From positions 1,203-6,531 of the forward strand of contig DOWV01000062.1 in NCBI GenBank assembly GCA_003519375.1: a DNA stretch of 5,329 nt, read 5' to 3'. Each line of letters opens with the position of its first letter. The first letter of the stretch is position 1. This DNA comes from Bacteroidota bacterium (GTDB lineage Bacteria; Bacteroidota; Ignavibacteria; UBA10030). A model generated the notes under the pieces. It had not been told where the DNA came from. It was given only the letters and a program-made list of their open reading frames with translations, and ran no database searches. Below, one piece after another: positions 1 through 5,329 of the stretch. Made by a program: the position numbers and the translations under genes.

Positions 1-2164
1 GTTGCGCAGCGTTCTGCCTGTCGATATTCACCTGCAGTTCGGGTTTCGGAGGGCGCAGACTCAGGCTCAGGTCGACAAGACCGGACACCGTTGCGAGACG
101 GCTCTTCAGTTCCTCTGCCGCTCTCGAGATTTCCGCCAAATCCTTTCCCCTGACATTCACCAGAACCGGAAGCTGCGCAAAGGCCGTTGCCGCGGCCCCC
201 GTGAACGATGAGGCATCCTGGAAGGTGATCTTCGCTCCGGCGATTGTCTCGAGCATCGGACGGATCTTATCTTGATAAGCTCGCGGCTTCTCGACCTCGG
301 GCTTCAGCCGCACGTGCAGCACAGCCTGGTCGACTGCTCCGTCTGTCGTTCCAACGACCGTAAAGATGTCCGTGATCTCGGGCTGTTTCTTCAAAATATC
401 TTCGAACCGGCGCGTGAGTGCATCGGAACGATCGATGTTGATGCCCGGCGCGTACTGGAGCGTGATGTTGAATTCCTTCTTCTCTCCGCGTGGCGATCCT
501 CCCGTGCCGATGACCCGAAGCAGCAAGAGGCTCCCGGCAAACAAGAGTATCGAAAGAGCCACAACGGTCTTGCGGTGCTTTAACGACCAGCGCAACGCAG
601 GTTGATAGACTTCGTTGAGCGCATCGTACATCCCCATCGCGCGCTTCATGAAGCGCCCGGAAACACCATGCGCTTTGGAATCAGTTTTCTTGAAGAAGTA
701 GGCCGAGAGAACGGGTGCGAACGTAAACGCTTCGAAGAGAGATATCAACACAGCCACCGCAACGGTGACGCCGAATTCGCGCATGAACTTGCCGACGACA
801 CCGGTTGCGAGAGCGACGGGTAGGAACACTGCCACAACAGTGAGTGTCGTCGCCGTAACGGCCAGTCCAACCTCCGCTGTTCCATCCTTCGCCGCGGTAT
901 AGGGATCTTTGCCGAGCTCTTCTGTATGACGGAAAATGTTTTCGCGGACGACGATCGCATCGTCTATCAGCAGGCCAACCGAAAGGCTGAGCGCCAGCAG
1001 GGTGATGACATTAAGCGTGAACCCGAGGGCATACATCACCGCGTAAGCGCCAATGATACACACGGGCAAACCAGCGACCGTGATCAGCGTATTCCGGAAA
1101 TTTCCAAAGGAAAAGAGAACGACGACGCTCGCGAACAAGGCTCCGAACACGAGGCTTTGCATCACCTCATTTTTTGCATCGCGGATGAATTCGGATTCAT
1201 CGGACGAGAGGCGCAGCTCGAGTTGCGGCAATCGTTCCTGGATCTGTGCCAGCCGCTTGCGGACGGCCTCCGCCACGGTAACGGTGTTACTTCCCGATTG
1301 TTTGGTAACAGTGAAAATGACGCAGTTTTTGCCGTTGAGCCGCGAAATCGCCCGTTGTTCTTTATAACCATCGGACACCAATGCGATGTCGCGAAGATAA
1401 ATCGGGACACCGGAAGGGCTTGCGACGATGACGTTCCCGATTTCCTCAACGCTGCGAAATTCGCCCTGGGTGCGCAGGAGGATTTCATGGCCCCCTTCGG
1501 AGAGCCGCCCGGCGGGAAGATTCAAGTTCTCCATTCTCAGCGCCTGCACAACCTGGGCAATCGAAATACCCCGGGCCTGCAGCCTGGCGAAGTCAACATC
1601 GACGTGCACTTCCCTTTCGAGTCCGCCAATGATCTGCACGGAACCGACACCATCGATGCGCTCGAGGCTCGGTTTGATCTCGTCCTCAACGAGGGAGCGA
1701 ACCTCCGGAAGGGACGTTCCCTCATTTCGACTTACAACGCCGAACGAAATGATTGGAGCGGCGGAGGGATCGAACCGATCGATCACCGGTTCAAAGACAT
1801 CACGCGGAAGCTTGTTGCGTATTGAAGTAACCTTGTCCCTTACATCGGTGGCCGCTCTGCGCGGATCAGTCTCCAGTTTGAACAGAACGATGACAACCGA
1901 AATCCCCTCGGACGACGTCGATCGCACCTTCTCAACGCCGCTCAAAGAGCTCAGCACCTCCTCGATCGGCTTCGTCACCTGGGTCTCGACTTCTTCCGGT
2001 GCCGCGCCCTGGTAAGCCGTCGATACCGCAACGATCGGCATAGAGATGTCCGGAAAGAGATCCACAGCGATCATGGAGTACGCAACGAGACCGAGAACCA
2101 CAATCGCCCCCATCACCATGGTGATAAAGACGGGTTGTCGGATCGATACATCTGCCAGCTTCAT
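1..2164 (-). CDS. RND efflux permease, HAE-1 type (C-terminal part outside window)
   Basis: Inner-membrane proton-driven pump of a tripartite efflux complex. The reading frame is open without interruption from the ATG at 2164 to the window edge, giving 721 residues; AcrB-like proteins are usually a little over 1000, so the last third is missing only because the window ends. Visible layout: TM1 about residues 10-32, first periplasmic porter/docking region about 33-335, TM2 at 337-355, TM3 near 361-381, TM4 near 385-409, TM5 and TM6 near 433-490, TM7 near 532-552, then the start of the second periplasmic region. TM4 carries GLLIDDAIVVREN with the Asp pair D401-D402, matching the proton-relay Asp pair of AcrB; heavy-metal RND pumps have a different motif here, so a drug/amphiphile-type pump is favoured. 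The DN docking loop near 'LPAGRLSEGGHEI' is shorter than in AcrB. The start is supported by GGAG at 2171-2174, 6 nt upstream. It is last of the four co-oriented genes, 239 nt after the adaptor. Substrate is unknown. Confidence 0.96.
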   Translation of the reverse strand, partial: MKLADVSIRQPVFITMVMGAIVVLGLVAYSMIAVDLFPDISMPIVAVSTAYQGAAPEEVETQVTKPIEEVLSSLSGVEKVRSTSSEGISVVIVLFKLETDPRRAATDVRDKVTSIRNKLPRDVFEPVIDRFDPSAAPIISFGVVSRNEGTSLPEVRSLVEDEIKPSLERIDGVGSVQIIGGLEREVHVDVDFARLQARGISIAQVVQALRMENLNLPAGRLSEGGHEILLRTQGEFRSVEEIGNVIVASPSGVPIYLRDIALVSDGYKEQRAISRLNGKNCVIFTVTKQSGSNTVTVAEAVRKRLAQIQERLPQLELRLSSDESEFIRDAKNEVMQSLVFGALFASVVVLFSFGNFRNTLITVAGLPVCIIGAYAVMYALGFTLNVITLLALSLSVGLLIDDAIVVRENIFRHTEELGKDPYTAAKDGTAEVGLAVTATTLTVVAVFLPVALATGVVGKFMREFGVTVAVAVLISLFEAFTFAPVLSAYFFKKTDSKAHGVSGRFMKRAMGMYDALNEVYQPALRWSLKHRKTVVALSILLFAGSLLLLRVIGTGGSPRGEKKEFNITLQYAPGINIDRSDALTRRFEDILKKQPEITDIFTVVGTTDGAVDQAVLHVRLKPEVEKPRAYQDKIRPMLETIAGAKITFQDASSFTGAAATAFAQLPVLVNVRGKDLAEISRAAEELKSRLATVSGLVDLSLSLRPPKPELQVNIDRQNAAQ

Positions 2165-2170
2165 TGTCTG

Positions 2171-2174
2171 CTCC
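2171..2174 (-). promoter_or_regulatory. Ribosome-binding site of RND permease gene
   Basis: GGAG on the minus strand followed by CAGACA and the ATG at 2164. It fixes the permease start and makes independent initiation likely despite the 239-nt gap after the adaptor stop codon. Confidence 0.7.
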
Positions 2175-2222
2175 GGTTTCTTGATACACAGATAGCTGAA
2201 TGATCTCTGCTACTGAATCGAG

Positions 2223-2248
2223 CTACGAAGACACAAAGGCACGAAGAA
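2223..2248 (+). repeat. Degenerate 8-bp tandem repeat, copy B (CACRAAGN x3)
   Basis: Second copy of the element found upstream of marR, reading TACGAAGA, CACAAAGG, CACGAAGA on the plus strand; 22 of 26 positions agree. It lies in the leader of the RND permease gene, about 49 nt upstream of that gene's ribosome-binding site. No open frame or mobile gene accompanies it. Confidence 0.75.
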
Positions 2249-2254
2249 GGACAC

Positions 2255-2280
2255 GGTGAAAACGGTTAGATCCTTTCACC
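2255..2280. repeat. Small perfect inverted repeat in permease leader
   Basis: Arms GGTGAAA (2255-2261) and TTTCACC (2274-2280) are exact reverse complements around a 12-nt centre. It is not followed by a T-run on either strand, so it is a poor intrinsic terminator. It could be a protein-binding site or chance; no matching copy is visible upstream of marR. Confidence 0.45.
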
Positions 2281-2291
2281 TCGACATAGAT

Positions 2292-2363
2292 GTTACTGAT
2301 TTACACAGACGATTTATAGACTATTTGTTTGTGGCCATCTGTAGCATCTGTGTAATCAGTGTT
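2292..2363. repeat. Interrupted inverted repeat in adaptor-permease gap
   Basis: The arm at 2295-2309 (ACTGATTTACACAGA) and the arm at 2347-2360 (TCTGTGTAATCAGT) pair over 14 bp with one bulged T, around a 37-nt centre. A related word, TGATACACAGAT, is at 2182-2193. Next to the right arm CATCTGT occurs twice, 9 nt apart (2336-2342 and 2345-2351). As RNA this would fold into a hairpin between the adaptor stop and the permease start. No T-run follows it. Confidence 0.65.
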
Positions 2364-2403
2364 CCATTACATGCGTATGATGCCGCACAGTGTCGACCTC
2401 TTG

Positions 2404-3300
2404 TCACTGAGAAGCCAGCTTGATCCTGTCCTTGTCATTCAGGAGGTGCGTGCCGGACACGATCACTCTGTCCGAGAGCTTGAGCCCGCTCACGATCTCG
2501 ACAGAATCTCTCATCGCACTCCCCGTGGCGATCGGCTGCACGGCCGCCATGCTATCCCGGGCGATGAACACAACTTGCTGCCCCTCACGCTCTGTGACCG
2601 CAGCGAGCGGAATGATCATGGCATTCCGTTTCTGAAGAATGAGCTCTGCCTGGATGAACATACCGGGTTTGAGCAGATGTCTCGCATTTGCAACGCTGAT
2701 TTCCACCTCGATGGTCCGGCTTACGGGGTTGGCGACGGGACTGATATTTGTGACCATCCCGGTGAACTTCTGATCCGGATAGGCTTGAGCTGTGACCGTC
2801 GCCGAGTGCCTGGATCGGATGTGGCGTATCTGCGACTCCGGAACGGCGATAACGGCCTTCACGATGTCAACGTTCACAACAAGGTAGAGCGGAGTATTCG
2901 GACTGATCACTGCTCCGGGATTCTGAAACACCCTGGCGATGGTACCCTCCGCGTTGCTTTTGACCTCATACTGATTGTAGCTGTAACCTACTTCATCGCG
3001 GTCAACGAGCGCGACCATCCGGCCGGACTTGATGTTATCATTCAGCTCGACAAGGTTCTTCTCCAGCTTGCCGGCGACTTTGGAATAGAGGGTCACCTCC
3101 GACTGGGCGGAAATCGTCCCTGTCTGCAGCAGGCGGTCGACGATCGTGCTCATGACAGGAGACATGACGTCAACCGGCGTCACTTTCGCCGTCCCGGCCT
3201 GAGCATTCACCGCCTGCTTCGCCTGGATCGAAACGATCACGCGGTATCCGATGAATCCAACAATGGCAAGCCCCAGAATAGTCCAAACGATCTTTTTCAT
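2404..3300 (-). CDS. RND periplasmic adaptor (membrane fusion protein), hairpin-less
   Basis: Periplasmic adaptor that would link the RND permease to the TolC-like channel. The 298-residue protein starts with a Lys-Lys pair and one hydrophobic segment (about 4-24) with no lipobox Cys, so it is probably held by an uncleaved N-terminal anchor. A first half-lipoyl motif spans about 61-100 (TGTISAQSEV through VAGKL to VALVDRDEV) and the second half about 113-142 (EVKSNAEGTI to PLYLVV). Only about 12 residues separate them, where typical adaptors carry a long coiled-coil hairpin. A beta-barrel domain follows at about 145-220, including SPVANPVSRTIEVEI and LLKPGMFIQAEL, then a membrane-proximal domain from about 221 to the end (IIPLAAVTEREGQQVVFI). 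Family members often have 350-400 residues; the shortness is explained by the missing hairpin. The start has AAGGAG at 3307-3312, 6 nt upstream. It lies between the channel and permease genes on the same strand, as in many RND operons. Confidence 0.95.
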   Translation of the reverse strand: MKKIVWTILGLAIVGFIGYRVIVSIQAKQAVNAQAGTAKVTPVDVMSPVMSTIVDRLLQTGTISAQSEVTLYSKVAGKLEKNLVELNDNIKSGRMVALVDRDEVGYSYNQYEVKSNAEGTIARVFQNPGAVISPNTPLYLVVNVDIVKAVIAVPESQIRHIRSRHSATVTAQAYPDQKFTGMVTNISPVANPVSRTIEVEISVANARHLLKPGMFIQAELILQKRNAMIIPLAAVTEREGQQVVFIARDSMAAVQPIATGSAMRDSVEIVSGLKLSDRVIVSGTHLLNDKDRIKLASQ

Positions 3301-3306
3301 ACCTTG

Positions 3307-3312
3307 CTCCTT
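3307..3312 (-). promoter_or_regulatory. Ribosome-binding site of adaptor gene
   Basis: AAGGAG on the minus strand, 6 nt before the ATG at 3300. It sits just downstream, in the direction of transcription, of the 14-bp tandem duplication at 3319-3346, with only 6 nt between them. Confidence 0.75.
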
Positions 3313-3318
3313 CAGTAG

Positions 3319-3346
3319 AAATCCGAAACCCTAAATCCGAAATCCT
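3319..3346. repeat. 14-bp tandem duplication upstream of adaptor gene
   Basis: AAATCCGAAACCCT (3319-3332) is followed directly by AAATCCGAAATCCT (3333-3346); one mismatch in 14. It fills the space just upstream of the adaptor ribosome-binding site in the 102-nt gap after the channel gene. Confidence 0.8.
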
Positions 3347-3362
3347 AACCACGGAACCCTCA

Positions 3363-3397
3363 ACTTGAGACTTTGAACTCGGGACTTGATACTCTTC
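3363..3397 (+). repeat. Degenerate 7-bp tandem repeat (five units beginning ACT)
   Basis: Five contiguous heptamers on the plus strand, ACTTGAG, ACTTTGA, ACTCGGG, ACTTGAT and ACTCTTC, keep a strict 7-bp phase. The block ends 5 nt from the channel gene's stop codon and is unrelated in sequence to the 14-bp repeat beside it. The fifth unit is the weakest. Confidence 0.65.
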
Positions 3398-3402
3398 TGC
3401 GG

Positions 3403-4734
3403 CTAGTACGGCGCTTTTCCCACCGCTTTGTCCAGGCTGTACCGGGCCAAGATTGCGCTATATGTCGCCTGGAGGAGATTCAGCCTTGCATTCTCCAGCG
3501 ATGTTTGCGAGTCCAGCAAATCCGTCGTGCTGAGAAGGCCCTTCGCAAAGCGCTCATCTGCAATCTTCAGCGCTTCCTCCGCCAGACGCACCTTGAGTTG
3601 CTCGATGCCGATTTTCTCTTCGTTCGCCTGAAGATCAACGAGAGTTTGATTGACCTCCATCGTGATCGCCGTCTTGACATCATTGTACCGAAGCTGTGCC
3701 AGGCGGACATTCACCTCAGCTTGTTCGAGCTGGTTCTTTGTCTTGAATCCATCAAACACAGGATAAGAGAGCACAAGACCTGCATTCCAGTTACCCCGCA
3801 GCACATCCAGGTTTGGCATATAGCCGTTCCGCAATCCCCAGGTCAGACTCAGGTTGACATTCGGCTTGTCGAAGCTGTTTGTCAGATTCACCTGCGCCAG
3901 GGACATCGCCTCCTGCTGCTTCAGCTGTTCAAGCTCACGTCGCTGCGTTGCAGCAGTTTCTTTCAGGCGCTGCCCGTCGATTCCGGGAGAGGTGTATTTG
4001 AGTTCTCCATGCAGCTCTACAGGCGTCTCGATCTCGCGCCCGAGAAATCTGTTGAAGAGGAATTCAAGCTTGCGGAGGTTGCTCTGCGTGTCGACCTTCC
4101 GGCTGCGGATTGAAGCGATCTGGACCTCCATCGTGAGGAGATCGAAGTTCGAGGCCAGCCCGGCATCGAAACGTTTCGTCAGGATATCAAGCCGGTTTTC
4201 GAGCGAGCGGATGCTCTGGTCCAGCACTCCGATCGCCTCCTTCGAGACAAGGATGCCGTAGAAAAGCTGAATGACCTGATTCGCTGCTGCCTGCCGCGCG
4301 AGCTCCAATCCGCTTTGAGACATCCTGGCTCCCGCTTCGCTGATTTCGATGCCTGCTTCTGCTCTTCCCCAGTTAAAAAGTGAGTGCTGCACGCTGACGC
4401 CGGCGCTGTACGTGTTCTCGACGCCGAACTTCATCGTGATCGGCGGAACCATGGGACCGATGTTGACGGTGTAACTTGCTATCGGACCCAGCCGTGCATA
4501 CGCTGCCAGTGCATTCACTGCCGGCAGCAAAGCACTCCGGCTCTCGGAGATCTTCGCTTCGGCGCCGATCAGCGATTCCATCGCCTGGATCACCTGAGCG
4601 TTCTGCCCGAGAGCGATTGAAACAGCTTCACGCAGCGTCATGCCCTCCGATTGCTGACGGGCAATTGCCGGAAGCGACACGAGAACACCCCACAGCACCA
4701 TGCAGGCAACTCTGGATTGCAAAGTCTGTTTCAT
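3403..4734 (-). CDS. TolC-family outer-membrane efflux channel
   Basis: Outer-membrane factor that forms the trimeric exit duct of the efflux complex. The 443 residues begin with a Sec signal peptide: positive N-region (K2, R8), hydrophobic stretch about 9-24, and likely cleavage after PAIA at residue 25. No lipobox is seen, so it is probably not a lipoprotein like OprM. The family's internal duplication is clear: RFDAGLASNFDLLTMEVQ from about residue 188 and RFAKGLLSTTDLLDSQTSL from about 395 sit 207 residues apart, each inside long amphipathic helices rich in Gln, Glu, Ala and Leu. Strand-like segments about 80-120 (YTVNIGP, YSAGVSVQHSLFNWG) and about 300-335 (NVNLSLTWGL, AGLVLSYPVFDG) fit the two beta-hairpin regions that build the barrel. 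Length is normal for the family. It starts 3 nt after marR stops, so translational coupling is likely, and the adaptor gene follows after 102 nt. The ORF ends in TAG. Confidence 0.96.
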   Translation of the reverse strand: MKQTLQSRVACMVLWGVLVSLPAIARQQSEGMTLREAVSIALGQNAQVIQAMESLIGAEAKISESRSALLPAVNALAAYARLGPIASYTVNIGPMVPPITMKFGVENTYSAGVSVQHSLFNWGRAEAGIEISEAGARMSQSGLELARQAAANQVIQLFYGILVSKEAIGVLDQSIRSLENRLDILTKRFDAGLASNFDLLTMEVQIASIRSRKVDTQSNLRKLEFLFNRFLGREIETPVELHGELKYTSPGIDGQRLKETAATQRRELEQLKQQEAMSLAQVNLTNSFDKPNVNLSLTWGLRNGYMPNLDVLRGNWNAGLVLSYPVFDGFKTKNQLEQAEVNVRLAQLRYNDVKTAITMEVNQTLVDLQANEEKIGIEQLKVRLAEEALKIADERFAKGLLSTTDLLDSQTSLENARLNLLQATYSAILARYSLDKAVGKAPY

Positions 4735-4737
4735 AGC

Positions 4738-5274
4738 TTACCCCTGACGAGGCGGATGTGTTTGATTGAGTTTCGCAGCCACGAGGGCGAACTTGTTAAA
4801 CGCGTCTTCGAGCATTTTCTGGTCCTCCTCATCAAGCGACGAGAGAATTCCCTCATACGCGTGAAGAAGCGATTCTCTTCTGCGTTCCATCATGCGTGTA
4901 CCTGTCTTGCTGAGCGTCACCTCGATTCTGCGCCGGTCCGCCTGCGAGGTTTCCCTATTCACAAAGCCGGCGCGAACCAGGCGGTCGACGAGCTGCGATG
5001 TCGTGCTTTGCGCCAGTCGAAGTTTCGCTGCGAGCTCATTCACCGAGCACGATCCGAGCGTGTTGATCACCGTCAGAACCTGGTACTGATTGAACGTCAG
5101 CTTCACACCCTTGGAAGCTGACATTTTCAAATCGCCGATCGCTGAGCGCATCCGTCCATCCTCTCCGATCGACATCGTCATCCGGTCGCTGTGCCAGCGG
5201 GCGATGGAACTCATGATTTTGGGCAAGAGCTTCGTGATTCTCTCCGCACGCGCCGTCACTTCTTTTCTCGGCAT
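4738..5274 (-). CDS. MarR-family transcriptional regulator
   Basis: Dimeric winged-helix DNA-binding protein, probably the ligand-released repressor of the efflux operon it heads. From the ATG at 5274 the protein has 178 residues. The winged helix covers about residues 59-127: LTFNQYQVLTVI, then SVNELAAKLRLAQSTTSQLV (helix-turn-helix, recognition helix near 89-102), RLVRAGFVNRE, and the wing with QADRRRIEVTLSKTG, whose DRR core is typical of MarR proteins. Flanking N- and C-terminal helices would form the dimer interface. The N-terminal part before the winged helix, about 58 residues, is somewhat long. One Cys (C76, just before the HTH) is the only cysteine. An ATG 6 nt further up (5280) would give 180 residues, but it directly abuts the ribosome-binding site, so 5274 is preferred. 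Control of the downstream pump genes is inferred from position and co-orientation; no operator was identified. The effector is unknown. Confidence 0.94.
   Translation of the reverse strand: MPRKEVTARAERITKLLPKIMSSIARWHSDRMTMSIGEDGRMRSAIGDLKMSASKGVKLTFNQYQVLTVINTLGSCSVNELAAKLRLAQSTTSQLVDRLVRAGFVNRETSQADRRRIEVTLSKTGTRMMERRRESLLHAYEGILSSLDEEDQKMLEDAFNKFALVAAKLNQTHPPRQG
4741..4745 (-). promoter_or_regulatory. Ribosome-binding site of tolC-like gene inside the marR 3' end
   Basis: AGGGG on the minus strand lies in the last two sense codons of marR (CAG GGG, then TAA) and is 6 nt from the ATG of the channel gene. The overlap means ribosomes finishing marR arrive on the start region of the next gene, consistent with translational coupling. 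Confidence 0.7.
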
Positions 5275-5280
5275 CTGCAT

Positions 5281-5287
5281 CTCCTTT
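5281..5287 (-). promoter_or_regulatory. Ribosome-binding site of marR, decides the start
   Basis: On the minus strand this reads AAAGGAG and is followed at once by ATGCAGATG. The first ATG (5278-5280) has no spacer at all, while the second (5272-5274) has a 6-nt spacer. The other three genes of the cluster all show a 6-nt spacer between their GGAG-like or AGGGG motif and the ATG, so the second ATG is the better start. Confidence 0.8.
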
Positions 5288-5296
5288 GGATTTTCG

Positions 5297-5322
5297 CCAC
5301 GAAGTCACAAAGACACGAAGGA
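5297..5322 (+). repeat. Degenerate 8-bp tandem repeat, copy A (CACRAAGN x3)
   Basis: Three near-identical 8-bp units in a row on the plus strand (CACGAAGT, CACAAAGA, CACGAAGG), preceded by C. It lies 10 to 35 nt upstream of the marR ribosome-binding site. A copy matching at 22 of 26 positions is at 2223-2248 in the same orientation. The strand label is only the strand on which the unit is written; function is unknown. Confidence 0.75.
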
Positions 5323-5329
5323 TTCTCCC

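Noticed and set aside
941..1000. Heavy-metal (CzcA/CusA-type) RND pump
   Set aside because: The TM4 motif reads GLLIDDAIVV with two adjacent Asp residues, as in drug-type HAE-1 pumps; metal pumps lack the second adjacent Asp.
926..1825. Plus-strand open frame of 299 codons
   Set aside because: Antisense to the RND permease, whose minus-strand frame is uninterrupted and carries the transmembrane Asp pair. The plus-strand product has no family features.
2292..2363. Intrinsic terminator between adaptor and permease
   Set aside because: The stem is AT-rich with a 37-nt loop and has no T-run on either strand, so it does not fit a Rho-independent terminator.
2281..2403. Internal promoter for the permease gene
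   Set aside because: An AT-rich stretch (TATAAAT on the minus strand near 2310-2325) is present, but I found no convincing -35 or Bacteroidota-type -33/-7 pair at proper spacing.
2359..3318. Long plus-strand open frame of 319 codons
   Set aside because: It lies almost exactly antisense to the adaptor gene, and its translation is rich in His, Arg and Asp with no recognisable domain. The minus-strand frame has clear adaptor motifs and a ribosome-binding site.
3319..3397. CRISPR-like array
   Set aside because: Units are 7 and 14 bp, directly adjacent, with no spacers of regular length and no cas genes.
3373..4113. Plus-strand open frame of 246 codons
   Set aside because: Antisense to the channel gene; composition is typical of a shadow frame and the minus strand shows the duplicated outer-membrane factor motifs.
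5297..5322. MarR operator
   Set aside because: MarR-family operators are usually palindromic; this element is a direct repeat without dyad symmetry, so it was kept as a repeat only.

Overview
The window carries one minus-strand gene cluster that encodes a complete tripartite RND efflux system and its likely regulator. In transcription order, right to left, it holds a MarR-family repressor (4738-5274), a TolC-like outer-membrane channel (3403-4734), a periplasmic adaptor (2404-3300) and an inner-membrane RND permease of the HAE-1 type. The permease starts at 2164 and runs off the left edge, so about 721 residues are visible of a family that is usually a little over 1000 long. Nothing on the plus strand is convincing as a gene; the long plus-strand open frames are antisense shadows.

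The organism is a diderm (Gram-negative-type) bacterium with moderate GC, since an outer-membrane factor, a periplasmic adaptor and an RND pump are all present. The gene order, the short hairpin-less adaptor and the degenerate short-period repeats between genes would fit an environmental lineage of the Bacteroidota/Chlorobiota/Ignavibacteriota kind. That placement is an impression from style, not a demonstrated assignment.

Region by region: 5275-5329 is the short visible marR leader, with a purine-rich ribosome-binding site and a degenerate 8-bp repeat. marR and tolC are separated by 3 nt, and the tolC ribosome-binding site lies in the last codons of marR. A 102-nt gap between tolC and the adaptor holds a 14-bp tandem duplication and a run of 7-bp units. 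A 239-nt gap between the adaptor and the permease holds a second copy of the 8-bp repeat, a small inverted repeat and a larger interrupted inverted repeat. There is no gene-free stretch over 300 nt.

Expected working: the permease takes substrate from the inner membrane or periplasm using proton flux through its transmembrane Asp pair, the adaptor bridges it to the TolC-like channel, and MarR represses the operon until a ligand releases it. The substrate cannot be read from the sequence.

I do not see a wholly new system. The points most worth a second look are the adaptor with essentially no alpha-helical hairpin, the start codon of marR, and the several periodic repeat types confined to the intergenic gaps.
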